Of a DNA stretch of 64,000 nucleotides, positions 31,654-39,861 are shown piece after piece. The translations under genes and the position numbers were made by a program. How positions within the stretch are numbered: the stretch's first letter is position 1; each line of letters opens with the position of its first letter. Location of the stretch: positions 578,988-642,987 of the forward strand of contig CAIRYG010000011.1 of the NCBI GenBank assembly GCA_903882745.1, in the 5' to 3' direction. This stretch comes from an uncultured Gemmatimonadota bacterium (GTDB lineage: Bacteria > Gemmatimonadota > Gemmatimonadetes > Gemmatimonadales > Gemmatimonadaceae). Below the pieces are notes generated by a model that was not told the origin of the DNA, did not search any database, and saw nothing but the letters and a program-made list of their open reading frames with translations.

Positions 31654-32504
31654 GCGTTCAGACTGAGGAACTGCGTCGGTTCGTTGCCGACCGTCCTCCC
31701 GAGTCGTGGCGCGAAGCGTCGACGCGGACCATCGTCGTCGGAAGCGGCAAGGGCGGCAGCGGAGCGTCCACCATCGCCGCGTTGCTCGGTCTTGGTATGG
31801 CCGAGGCTGGGCGGCGCACGCTGCTCGTGGACGGTGACGATGCCATCGGCGCGCTCCATCATTTGTTTGGCATTCCCTCCGCGAGCGAGGCGTTGCTGCG
31901 CCAGGACGATCCCGACGGAGAGATCATCTGGGTTGCCGATCGATTGGCGCTGCTGCCTGGCGGTAGCGTTCGGCACCGTGTCGAAGCGGTTCGCACCACA
32001 CCCGTGCATCGCAGCGCATTTTACCGGCGCATTATGCCGATGGCCGTCACCTTCGACGTGCTCATTGTTGATGCCGGATCGCGCCTTGATTCCGTCGTCG
32101 CCGCCACCAGCACCCACGCCGCACGGTACATCGCGGTCAGTGGTATTGAACCGGCAGCATTGGCCGCGTCCTACGCGCTGGTCAAAGCCGTCGAGCAGCG
32201 CGTCCCGGAGGCACGAGTCGAGCTGTTGGTGAATGGCCACGACGAGGTCAGCGCACTCACCGCCTTCCAGCACGTGTCCACAGCGACGGAGCAGTTCCTC
32301 GGCCGCGACCTCACCTACGCTGGCACGATTCCTGCTTGCCAAAGCCTCAGAGTGGCCATCCTTTCCGGTCGCTCCCTTGACGATGTCGACCGAAACGCCT
32401 CAGCCACGGCTGCGGCTCGAACTCTAGCCAGACGATTGTTGAATGATCTCGACCGGGATGCCTCGGCACCCTCGGACACGCGACGACACCTACGGAGGGC
32501 GTGA
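31650..32504 (+). CDS. flhG: MinD-like ATPase FlhG with altered P-loop
   Basis: FlhG limits flagellar number by acting on FlhF. It has 284 residues with a GTG start. The deviant Walker A motif normally reads KGGxGK(S/T); here GSGKGGSGAST (31-41) keeps the signature Lys34 but has Ala39 in place of the P-loop lysine. LLVDGDDAIGALHHLFG and VLIVDAGSRL follow the MinD pattern. The DNA reads GGCGGCAGCGGAGCGTCC with no frame break. ATP binding may be weakened or different. fliA follows. Confidence 0.88.
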   Translation: MSVQTEELRRFVADRPPESWREASTRTIVVGSGKGGSGASTIAALLGLGMAEAGRRTLLVDGDDAIGALHHLFGIPSASEALLRQDDPDGEIIWVADRLALLPGGSVRHRVEAVRTTPVHRSAFYRRIMPMAVTFDVLIVDAGSRLDSVVAATSTHAARYIAVSGIEPAALAASYALVKAVEQRVPEARVELLVNGHDEVSALTAFQHVSTATEQFLGRDLTYAGTIPACQSLRVAILSGRSLDDVDRNASATAAARTLARRLLNDLDRDASAPSDTRRHLRRA

Positions 32505-32508
32505 CGCG

Positions 32509-33270
32509 ATGGACGATACCGGCATTTGGACCAAGTTTGCCGCCGGCGATGAAGACGCACGTCAACGCGTCCTGACCGAACACTTGGGGCTCGTGCACTT
32601 CGTGGCACGTCAGCTCGCGCGAGGGCTCGCCTCCGCCGCTGAGTACGACGAGCTCGTGAGCTGTGGCACGATCGGCCTGATGTCGGCCCTCGAGAACTTC
32701 GAGCCCGCCCGTGGCCTCGCCTTCAGTACCTTCGCCGCACCGCGCATTCGTGGAGCAATCCTCGACGAACTGCGTCGCCACGACATCGTCCCGCGCTCCG
32801 TCCGTAAAAAGTCGCGCGATATTGGCGCGGCCAAAGAATCGCTCGCCCGTCAGGGTGGGGGGACACCGTCCGATCGCGAGACCGCAGCCGCACTGGGCAT
32901 CGATCTCGACACGCTCTGGAAGTGGGAAGCAGACTGCGAAGGCTCCGTCCACGTCCCCCTCGACCACGGAACGTCGAACGACGAGGAATCGTCGGGACCG
33001 TCGCCCTCCGAGATGCTCGCTGGCGCCGACGACTACGACGTCGAAGAGTCCATGACCTTCGACATGGAAGTCTCGGTCCTCCGCGACGCGCTGCAAAATC
33101 TCACTGAACAAGAACGCATCGTCCTCACGTTGTACTTCTACGAGGAACTCAAGTTGCACGAGATCGCCACCATCCTGGAACTCACCGAATCGCGGGTGAG
33201 CCAGATTCGCAGCAAGGCCCTCGGCAAGCTGCGCACCACCATGAAACCGCTCCGAGAGCAAGTCGCATGA
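32509..33270 (+). CDS. fliA: Flagellar sigma factor FliA (sigma-28)
   Basis: 253 residues from the ATG at 32509, with GGAGG at 32494-32498. Sigma-70 family without region 1.1. Region 2 has LVHFVARQLARGLASAAEYD, LVSCGTIGLMSALENFEP and GLAFSTFAAPRIRGAILDEL; region 4 has LTEQERIVLTLYFYEELKLH and EIATILELTESRVSQI. It drives late flagellar promoters such as those before fliC and flgM and is held by FlgM. It lies 4 bases after flhG. Confidence 0.97.
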   Translation: MDDTGIWTKFAAGDEDARQRVLTEHLGLVHFVARQLARGLASAAEYDELVSCGTIGLMSALENFEPARGLAFSTFAAPRIRGAILDELRRHDIVPRSVRKKSRDIGAAKESLARQGGGTPSDRETAAALGIDLDTLWKWEADCEGSVHVPLDHGTSNDEESSGPSPSEMLAGADDYDVEESMTFDMEVSVLRDALQNLTEQERIVLTLYFYEELKLHEIATILELTESRVSQIRSKALGKLRTTMKPLREQVA

Positions 33271-33647
33271 GCCGCGCCGAAATGTCGAACTACGCGTCCA
33301 GCGCCGTCGCCAGTTTCTTCTCCCCATTCGTCGTGCGTCGTCGTCGGAACGCGCAGCGGACCGCCCATCGGACTGCCAAGGCCCTCGCGGCCACCGGCGC
33401 CGCCGTTGGCACGATCGCGCAGCGTACCGGACTCCCACGCGATGTGGTCGCCATGCTGATCGCCGGCTGCACCATCCCGGCCGCTGCGCCCAGGAAGAAC
33501 GTACCCGCCCCCTCGACCCCAACGGCAGCATCTGCCGCTCGCCTGAACGTGCGCAGCACCACCCTGCCCACGGGCCAGATTGCTAACCGCTTGAAAAACA
33601 ACAACTTGCAGATTGGAAATCGTGGCACGGGTGTTGCTCTAGCATAG
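33267..33647 (+). CDS. Hypothetical small protein after fliA, helix-turn-helix-like
   Basis: 126 residues with an ATGA overlap with fliA. Basic N-terminus (VVRRRRNAQRTAHRTAKAL), then ATGAAVGTIAQRTGLPRDVV, a helix-turn-helix-like segment at about residues 42-65. A similar short helix-turn-helix protein often sits near fliA in flagellar operons. The tail is Pro/Ser/Thr-rich, then basic. The last codons overlap the sigma-54 promoter of flgF. No named family is recognised with confidence. Confidence 0.7.
   Translation: MSRAEMSNYASSAVASFFSPFVVRRRRNAQRTAHRTAKALAATGAAVGTIAQRTGLPRDVVAMLIAGCTIPAAAPRKNVPAPSTPTAASAARLNVRSTTLPTGQIANRLKNNNLQIGNRGTGVALA
33623..33638 (+). promoter_or_regulatory. Sigma-54 promoter of flgF-flgK operon
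   Basis: TGGCACGGGTGTTGCT is a perfect match to TGGCACR-N4-TTGCW. The start would be near 33650, 18 bases before flgF. The overlapping inverted repeat GTTGCTCT / AGAGCAAC (33633-33640, 33646-33653, loop AGCAT) spans the start. It lies inside the end of the preceding gene. Confidence 0.85.
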
Positions 33648-33667
33648 AGCAACACTCGGAGGTCACG

Positions 33668-34402
33668 ATGGGAATCGGTATCCGACCCACTGGGGTCGAC
33701 AACGCAGCAGCAGCGCTTCGCTATCTCGAGCGCCGTCAAGAAGTCAGCGCGAACAACCTCGCAAACGTCAGCACCGACGGCTTCAAGGGGGAACGCGCCT
33801 TCGCGCGGCTCCTGGCCGACGGCAGCACACCAACGGCAGAGACGGCCACGGATCTCCGGGCCGGCACACTCACCGCCACGAATAATCCGCTCGACCTCGC
33901 CATCTCCGGCAAGGGCTTTCTCGTGGTGCAGACTCCCACGGGCGAGAAGCTCACCCGAAGCGGCGCCTTGCACATCGACGACGCCCGTCGCCTCGTCGAC
34001 GTGACCGGCAACCCGGTCCTCGGCGAGACAGATGCGCAGTCCGATGCCACCACGCCAATCATCATCCCGGCGACGGTCAAGTCCATCACCTTCTCGTCCA
34101 ACGGCGCGGTCATGGCCGACGGCACGCAGATCGGAAAGCTCCGCGTTGAGGACGTGCCCGCTGGCGCCAAGCTCCAGCATGAAGGCAACGGCCTCTTTGC
34201 CGCACCCGCCGGCCGTACCCCCGTGGGCGACGCCGACCGCACCGTCCGCCAAGGCATGCGCGAGGAGTCGAACGTCAACTCCGTCGAGGCCATGGTCGAC
34301 ATGATCGCCGTCCAGCGCGCCTACGCCAGCGTCCAGAAAGTCATGACCACCATCGACTCGGCGCGCGGTATCGCGACCACCGAGCTCGGTAAGCCTGTTT
34401 AA
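33668..34402 (+). CDS. flgF: Rod protein FlgF
   Basis: Distal-proximal rod protein, 244 residues. Rod motif SANNLANVSTDGFKGERAFA (about 24-43); hook-family body LDLAISGKGFLVVQTPTGEK; C-terminal MREESNVNSVEAMVDMIAVQ and RAYASVQKVM. SD GGAGG at 33659-33663. It heads the operon from the sigma-54 promoter 33623-33638 and is followed by flgG. Confidence 0.95.
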   Translation: MGIGIRPTGVDNAAAALRYLERRQEVSANNLANVSTDGFKGERAFARLLADGSTPTAETATDLRAGTLTATNNPLDLAISGKGFLVVQTPTGEKLTRSGALHIDDARRLVDVTGNPVLGETDAQSDATTPIIIPATVKSITFSSNGAVMADGTQIGKLRVEDVPAGAKLQHEGNGLFAAPAGRTPVGDADRTVRQGMREESNVNSVEAMVDMIAVQRAYASVQKVMTTIDSARGIATTELGKPV

Positions 34403-34426
34403 TCCCGCTCCTCGAGGACGAATACT

Positions 34427-35215
34427 ATGGATCCCGCACTCCGCGCCGCTGCCACGGGCATGATGGCCCAGCAGACCCGCACCGAAGTCATCGCCAACAA
34501 CTTGGCCAACGTCAACACGACCGGCTTCAAACAGAGCCGGACGCATTTCGTCGATCTCCTGTACCAAACCGTCCAGGGCGCGACCACCGTCAGCAACACC
34601 GACGCCACCATGACCCCCGCCATTCAGGTGGGTCGCGGTACGCGTCTGGCTGGCATCGAGCGCAACAACGGACAGGGCGCCATGGAGCAGACCTCGCGTC
34701 CGCTCGACATCGGCATCCAGGGCGACGGCTTCTTTCAGATCAACATGCCCAACGGGCAGCTGGCCTACACGCGCGACGGCTCCTTCCAGATCAGCGACCA
34801 GGGGACCCTCGTCACGAGCGAAGGGCTCACGGTCGCGCCTGGCATCAAGATTCCGAGCGATGCGTCGTCGGTCAATATCTCGTCGACCGGCATCGTCTCC
34901 GTGACCTCTGGCAGCTCGGCGAACCTCACTGAAGTTGGCCGTATTGAGCTCGCCCGCTTCGCGAATCCGTCCGGGCTCCAGTCCATGGGCGGGAACCTCT
35001 TCCAGGCCACCGCAGCCGCTGGCGAGCCCACCACGGGCTACCCGCAGGACGAAGGCCTCGGCCGCGTCCAGCAGGGATATCTCGAAGGCAGCAATGTCGA
35101 GATCGTGCAGGAAATGGTCGACATGATCAGCGCCATGCGCGCCTACGAAGTGAACTCCAAGGCCATCAAGAACAGCGAGTCGATGGCGGAAATCTCGAAC
35201 GCCCTGATTCGATGA
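34427..35215 (+). CDS. flgG: Distal rod protein FlgG
   Basis: 262 residues, the FlgG length. N-terminal ALRAAATGMMAQQTRTEVIA then NNLANVNTTGFKQSRTHFVD, central RPLDIGIQGDGFFQINMPNG, C-terminal GYLEGSNVEIVQEMVDMISA, all family signatures. It forms the distal rod that passes the P and L rings. It overlaps flgA by 4 bases. Confidence 0.97.
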   Translation: MDPALRAAATGMMAQQTRTEVIANNLANVNTTGFKQSRTHFVDLLYQTVQGATTVSNTDATMTPAIQVGRGTRLAGIERNNGQGAMEQTSRPLDIGIQGDGFFQINMPNGQLAYTRDGSFQISDQGTLVTSEGLTVAPGIKIPSDASSVNISSTGIVSVTSGSSANLTEVGRIELARFANPSGLQSMGGNLFQATAAAGEPTTGYPQDEGLGRVQQGYLEGSNVEIVQEMVDMISAMRAYEVNSKAIKNSESMAEISNALIR

Positions 35216-35622
35216 ACTTCGGCGTTCGTTCGGTCGTGGCAGGCATCGGCCTGGCGCTTTTGGCCGGGCGAGCCTCGTCGCAACAGCTCCGCGCCGCGCA
35301 CGATATCGCTCGCGGCACGGTGCTTGCATATACCGATATCGTGGCGGATTCGTCCGCCGACGCAAAACGGTACGACGGCTGGATCACTCGGCGGATTGTG
35401 CGGCAGGGTGAGGTGCTCAAAGAGCCGGCAATCGGGCAACGCGTGTTGGTTGCCAATGGGAGCCGAGTTCGGCTGGAAGCGGTTGTGGATGGGGTCGTCG
35501 TCAGCCGAGAGGGCATCGCAACCGCTGCAGGATCGCTGGGCGACAGGGTGCGGGTTCGCATCGACGCGCAGCGAGCAGTGACGGGCACGGTGACAGGACC
35601 GGCGACCGTACGACTTCCTTGA
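35212..35622 (+). CDS. flgA: P-ring chaperone FlgA, short form
   Basis: 136 residues, about half to two-thirds of usual FlgA (about 220). Signal peptide at 1-24 (VVAGIGLALLAGRASS), then the SAF domain: RAAHDIARGTVLAYTDIVAD, RIVRQGEVLKEPAIGQRVLV, and GDRVRVRIDAQRAVTGTVTG. The N-terminal domain of longer FlgA is missing. It lies between flgG and flgH, so identity is secure. FlgA helps FlgI assemble in the periplasm. Confidence 0.9.
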   Translation: MNFGVRSVVAGIGLALLAGRASSQQLRAAHDIARGTVLAYTDIVADSSADAKRYDGWITRRIVRQGEVLKEPAIGQRVLVANGSRVRLEAVVDGVVVSREGIATAAGSLGDRVRVRIDAQRAVTGTVTGPATVRLP

Positions 35623-35640
35623 CCTGACGATCGACTTCTC

Positions 35641-36321
35641 ATGACTTTCTCCCGCTCCTTCCGGACTGCCACGCGCCTCGCGACCCTGGTCGCGACCCTG
35701 GTCGCGATGACCGTGGCATCACGCGCGCTTGAGGCTCAGGCCCGCGGAGCTGCGCAGCCCGTGAAGCCCGTCGTGCTGGATTCGACGACGCTCGACGCGC
35801 CGGTCCGCTCCTCGTGGACCTCGGACCGCGTGCGCTTCGGCGTGGGGGACATTATCACCGTCCTAATCGACGAGCGCACGTTGGCTGCCGCGACGCTGAC
35901 CGACAACGCGTCCGACACCCGCCAGAAGTCCCTGGGACTGAATGTGCGCCCCCCCGCCTCGCCAACCGGCCTGACGCCGAATGTGAATGTGGGTGTGGAC
36001 GTCAACAACAACGGCAACTCCAACAAGAGCGGCTCCGCTGCTCGCCAGAACACGTTTCGCAGCGAAATGAGCGTCCGCGTGGTCGCCGTCTCCCCCACGG
36101 GAATGGTCAAGATCTCCGGACACAAGACGGTGAACGTCGACAAGAATCAGCAGGACGTCGTGCTCAGCGGCTGGGTGCGCCCGCAGGACATCTCGGTCGG
36201 CACGAACACCGTCGAGTCGGCACGTATTGCCGATGCTGAACTGAACTACGTACAGAAGGGTGCGCTGGGCGCACCGAAGTCTGGCATCATCACCCGCGTG
36301 CTCGGAGCGCTCTGGCCGTGA
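35641..36321 (+). CDS. flgH: L-ring protein FlgH, without lipobox
   Basis: 226 residues. Signal region at 1-32, containing a short repeat (LATLVATLVAM) from DNA repeats at 35680-35712. Family motifs: SDRVRFGVGDIITVLIDE, NTFRSEMSVRVVAVSPTGMV, DVVLSGWVRPQDISVGTNTV and ISYxGKG-like ELNYVQKGAL. FlgH is usually a lipoprotein with a lipobox cysteine; this protein has no cysteine at all, so it cannot be lipidated that way. It forms the outer-membrane L ring, evidence for a diderm cell. Confidence 0.93.
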   Translation: MTFSRSFRTATRLATLVATLVAMTVASRALEAQARGAAQPVKPVVLDSTTLDAPVRSSWTSDRVRFGVGDIITVLIDERTLAAATLTDNASDTRQKSLGLNVRPPASPTGLTPNVNVGVDVNNNGNSNKSGSAARQNTFRSEMSVRVVAVSPTGMVKISGHKTVNVDKNQQDVVLSGWVRPQDISVGTNTVESARIADAELNYVQKGALGAPKSGIITRVLGALWP

Positions 36322-37376
36322 GCATGCGTCGTGCGCTTCCGTATTCGGCCCTCGTGCTCGGGCTGTTCGGCCTGGCCGGACGGTCGGCGGCCGCGCAGGA
36401 TGCGCGCATCCGCGATCTCGTGCTCGCCGACGCCGCGCCGCCAACCCGTCTGATGGGCTACGGTCTGGTGACCGGCCTCAACGGCACGGGCGATCGCGTG
36501 ACCGGCGGCAATGGCTCGCGCCAGACGGTGCAGTCCATCGTCAATCTCCTGCGTCGCTTCGACGTGGAAGTCCCCGCAGAAGTTCTGCGGACGCGTAACG
36601 TGGCCGCAGTCCTCGTGACCGCTGAAGTCTCGCCGTACCTGCGTCCTGGTGGACGGTTCGAAGTGCGCGTCTCCTCAGTGGGCGACGCGCAGTCGCTCCG
36701 CGGCGGCGTCCTCTGGATGACGCCCCTGGTCGCCGATGCCGGCGGACGTCCCATGGCCGGCGCGCAGGGCGCGCTGATCGTGAGCGGTGGCGAAACCCGT
36801 ACCGTGGCCAATACCGGGAGCCAGACGACCGCTCGCGTGCTCGACGGCGGCGTCCTCGAAGCCGAGATGCCGCGGCCGCGCGCCGCAGCCAATGACCGAC
36901 TCTTTCTGAAAGACCCCGACCTCAACACCGCGGTTCGCATCGCGGCCGTCATCGATTCGGCACTCGGCGCCCCCAAGCAGGCACTGGTCGAAGACCCGGG
37001 CCTCATTCGCCTCGTCCTCAAGGACACCGCGAATGGCTCGTCGGCCGCCCTCGCCTTCATTCGCGACTTACGGATTCGCGCGCCACGCACGTCCCGCGTG
37101 ACCATCGACGCCCGCAGCGGAACGATTGTGGCTGGCGGCGACATCTCCATTGGTGAAGCCACGGTCAGCCACGGGGGACTCACCCTGAGCATCGGCGGCG
37201 GCAGCGGAACCGACACCACAACCGTCGCCGGCGAAGTCCGGATGGCAGCGGGCGCCTCGGTACAGAAGGTGGCCTCTGCCCTCCGCGCACTGCAAGCGAC
37301 GGCAACGGAAATCGCCGCGATCTTCGAAGCGCTCCGCGATGCCGGCGCGATCGCAGCCGAGGTGATTGTCCGATGA
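36318..37376 (+). CDS. flgI: P-ring protein FlgI
   Basis: 352 residues. GTG at 36318 in a 4-base overlap with flgH; an ATG at 36324 is nearly equivalent. Signal peptide about 3-25 (LPYSALVLGLFGLAGRSAAA) with AQDARIRDL after it. Body: LMGYGLVTGLNGTGDRVTGG, TRNVAAVLVTAEVSPYLRPG, SLRGGVLWMTPL and the C-terminal LRALQATATEIAAIFEALRD. It forms the periplasmic P ring around the rod. Confidence 0.96.
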   Translation: MSMRRALPYSALVLGLFGLAGRSAAAQDARIRDLVLADAAPPTRLMGYGLVTGLNGTGDRVTGGNGSRQTVQSIVNLLRRFDVEVPAEVLRTRNVAAVLVTAEVSPYLRPGGRFEVRVSSVGDAQSLRGGVLWMTPLVADAGGRPMAGAQGALIVSGGETRTVANTGSQTTARVLDGGVLEAEMPRPRAAANDRLFLKDPDLNTAVRIAAVIDSALGAPKQALVEDPGLIRLVLKDTANGSSAALAFIRDLRIRAPRTSRVTIDARSGTIVAGGDISIGEATVSHGGLTLSIGGGSGTDTTTVAGEVRMAAGASVQKVASALRALQATATEIAAIFEALRDAGAIAAEVIVR

Positions 37377-37702
37377 TTCGCGCCACGTCGACCACAGGCA
37401 CCACTCCGCCCGTCGATCCGCAGGCCAAGGCGATCGCACGACTGACAAAGACCGCCAAGCAGTTCGAAGGCGTCTTCGTCCAGCAACTCTTCAAGGCGAT
37501 GCGTGACACGGTGCCCCAGGACGGACTCACGTCCGGTGGCGCCGGCGAAGACATGTTCACTGGCATGCTCGACCAGAACCTGTCGGATAAGCTCCCCCAG
37601 CAGTGGAAGCACGGCCCCGCCGAGGCAATGGTCGCACACTTCCGCGCCCAAGTCACCGCACAGGCCGACAGCTCGCCGACTCCCGTGGATTTTCGCCGAT
37701 GA
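37373..37702 (+). CDS. flgJ: Rod-binding protein FlgJ, rod domain only
   Basis: 109 residues covering only the N-terminal rod-binding domain: AKQFEGVFVQQLFKAMRDTV and GGAGEDMFTGMLDQNLSDKL. The C-terminal muramidase (glucosaminidase) domain of enterobacterial FlgJ is absent, and no such gene is next to it. The cell must open peptidoglycan with another enzyme; the M15-like domain in FliK is a candidate. It overlaps flgI and flgN by 4 bases. Confidence 0.93.
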   Translation: MIRATSTTGTTPPVDPQAKAIARLTKTAKQFEGVFVQQLFKAMRDTVPQDGLTSGGAGEDMFTGMLDQNLSDKLPQQWKHGPAEAMVAHFRAQVTAQADSSPTPVDFRR

Positions 37703-38247
37703 TGCCCTCCCGTCAGTTGCACCCCGGATATATGCCACCGTCGGCCGCGTCCAACAGTGCCAGCGCCATCAGTGCACTGACACACGCGCTGCAGACGGAG
37801 GCCAAGTTGTTGCACGACCTCTGTGACGTGCTCGACCGCCAGCGTATCGCGGTGGCCGAGAGCGACATCGAGGCCGTTGATGACTCCGTCTTCGTGACGC
37901 ATCGCCTGTTGCTCTCCCTTGGCGAAGCTCGCAAGCGCCGTCGCACCATCAATCACATCCTGGGCGAAGGGGACGATCTCAGCATCCCCGCGCTCGAAGA
38001 ATATTTCGGCGGTAACGTTCCGGACGAAGTCCGCGCGGCGGCTGAACAGCTCGCCGATTCGGCCCGCATGCTCCAGCACGACGTCGCCATCAACCGCCGC
38101 GTGCTCCGCTCGGCCATTGATGTCGGCGACGAGCAGGTCCGTGCGCTCTGTGGCGCGCCGACCAATCGTTCGGTCTCGTACTCCACAGCGGTGCGTCCGC
38201 AGGCGACATCGTCCGTCAACAGCTCGATCCTGGACCGGCGCGTATGA
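37699..38247 (+). CDS. flgN: FlgK/FlgL chaperone FlgN-like
   Basis: 182 residues from the ATG at 37699 (ATGA overlap with flgJ). Mostly helical: ALTHALQTEAKLLHDLCDVL, DRQRIAVAESDIEAVDD, then LLLSLGEARKRRRTINHIL, the FlgN pattern, with a Ser/Thr-rich tail ending SVSYSTAVRP. It lies immediately before flgK, its expected substrate. Confidence 0.88.
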   Translation: MMPSRQLHPGYMPPSAASNSASAISALTHALQTEAKLLHDLCDVLDRQRIAVAESDIEAVDDSVFVTHRLLLSLGEARKRRRTINHILGEGDDLSIPALEEYFGGNVPDEVRAAAEQLADSARMLQHDVAINRRVLRSAIDVGDEQVRALCGAPTNRSVSYSTAVRPQATSSVNSSILDRRV

Positions 38248-39584
38248 GCAGCGATCTTGGTGGCGTCATGGACAGCGTGAGTCGTGCATTTGCGACGCAG
38301 CAGCAGTCCCTCAGCATCATCTCAAAGAATATTTCCAGCGCCACAGTAGACGGCTACTCGCGTCTCTCGGTACAAGTATCGCCAACTACCGGCGATAACA
38401 TTACCCTGCGTGCGCGCGACGCCCTGCTCGATCGCTCGGTCCGACTGCAGAACGGTCCTGCGGCGCAGAGCAAGCAGCGCGCCGAGACCTTGGGGCAGAT
38501 TCAGAGTGTGTTCGGCGAGCCGTCGGACAATGGCCTTGCCGCAGCCATGGACGGATTCTGGGGGGCGTGGGGCGATCTCGCCAACACGCCAACGGACTCG
38601 GTGACAAAAACCGCCGTGCAGCAGAAGGGGCTCGCCCTGACGAGCACCTTCAATCGCTACGCGGCGCAGCTCACCAACGTGAATGATCTGACCCGCAGCG
38701 GCGTGATCGACGGCGTCGCCAAGGTCAATGAACTCTGCCGGCAAATCGGCAACATCAACGGACAGCTCGGTGGCGTCACGGCTGATAACGGGGACTCGGG
38801 CGCGCTGCTCGACACCCGCGATCGCTTGATCGATCAGCTCTCCAAGTTGGTGCAGACCACGGTCAACACGTCATCCGATGGCACCGTGAGTCTCTATGTG
38901 GGATCCGACGAACTTGTCCGCGGCCCCCATGTGAGCCCGATGTCGGTGCAGAACGGACCGCCGGTCGCCGTTTCGGTCCTTGGTGCGAACTTCGCCGGCC
39001 CCGATCTCGGCGGTCAGCTCGGCGGCTTACTGCAGGCGCTCAACACCGACATCCCCGCGGCCCAGAATGGCCTCGACGCACTGGCCAAGGCTTTGGTGCA
39101 GGACGTCAATGCTGTTCACACCGCCGGGTGGTCGCCCGCAACGGGCGGAACCGGCGTGCCATTCTTCTCGACGGCACCCGAAGGGATGCTCGCCGCCAAG
39201 ATGACGCTCTCGGATCAGGTTGCGAACGATGCCTCGGCAATCGTGACCGGCTCGCTCCCGAACGCAAAGGGCGACAACACGGTCGCGCTGTCCCTGGCGG
39301 CGCTCCGCGATCTCTCGCCCAGCGCAGCGGGCGGCTCGTTTGGGTCGATGTATCAGAGCTTGGTGACGCAAAACGCCTCGTCCAAGAATGCCGTCGACGC
39401 CGACGCGACCGTCTACGGCACGCTCGCCGATCAAGCGGCAAGCCGTCGCCAGTCTGCGATCGGCGTCAACACGGACGAAGAACTCGTCAAGATGATGGGG
39501 TTCCAGCAGTCCTACGCCGCCGCTGCCAAAGTCTCCGCCGCGCTCGACCAGATGATTCAGACGCTTCTCAACTCCAAGAACTGA
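38244..39584 (+). CDS. flgK: Hook-filament junction protein FlgK (HAP1)
   Basis: 446 residues. N-terminal MDSVSRAFATQQQSLSIISK then NISSATVDGYSRLSVQV, a variant of the NIANanTpGYsRq motif; middle NGQLGGVTADNGDSGALLDT; C-terminal INTDEELVKMMGFQQSYAAA-type (GVNTDEELVKMMGFQQSYAA) and KVSAALDQMIQTLLN. It overlaps flgN by 4 bases. Partner flgL is at 3409. Confidence 0.95.
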   Translation: MSSDLGGVMDSVSRAFATQQQSLSIISKNISSATVDGYSRLSVQVSPTTGDNITLRARDALLDRSVRLQNGPAAQSKQRAETLGQIQSVFGEPSDNGLAAAMDGFWGAWGDLANTPTDSVTKTAVQQKGLALTSTFNRYAAQLTNVNDLTRSGVIDGVAKVNELCRQIGNINGQLGGVTADNGDSGALLDTRDRLIDQLSKLVQTTVNTSSDGTVSLYVGSDELVRGPHVSPMSVQNGPPVAVSVLGANFAGPDLGGQLGGLLQALNTDIPAAQNGLDALAKALVQDVNAVHTAGWSPATGGTGVPFFSTAPEGMLAAKMTLSDQVANDASAIVTGSLPNAKGDNTVALSLAALRDLSPSAAGGSFGSMYQSLVTQNASSKNAVDADATVYGTLADQAASRRQSAIGVNTDEELVKMMGFQQSYAAAAKVSAALDQMIQTLLNSKN

Positions 39585-39594
39585 GCCGCTGCCC

Positions 39595-39861
39595 ATGTTA
39601 ATTCTCAGCCGCAGCGAAGGCGACGTCATTCACATCGGCGACGGTGTGCGATTGGTCGTGCTCAGCTGCGACCGCAAAGGCGTCCGGCTTGGCATCGATG
39701 CGCCACGCGATGTCCGCATTCTCCGCGGCGAAATCGTCGTTGATGTTGAACAGGAGAATAAGCGCGCGATGACAGCCCAGAAGGAATGGCTACACCTCGC
39801 GCCTGCCACGACGATTCGATCCAACGTCGTCGAGTCTCCCGAACCGACGAAGCAGGACTAA
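39595..39861 (+). CDS. csrA: Carbon storage regulator CsrA
   Basis: RNA-binding translational repressor, 88 residues (core about 60 plus a polar tail). MLILSRSEGDVIHIGDGVRL, then RKGVRLGIDAPRDVRILRGE is the CsrA fold; the tail is Pro/Glu/Lys-rich. It lies 10 bases after flgK and belongs to the sigma-54-driven flgF operon. With fliW at 4308 and the GGA hairpin in the fliC leader, it probably represses flagellin translation until FliW is freed by flagellin export. Confidence 0.96.
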   Translation: MLILSRSEGDVIHIGDGVRLVVLSCDRKGVRLGIDAPRDVRILRGEIVVDVEQENKRAMTAQKEWLHLAPATTIRSNVVESPEPTKQD

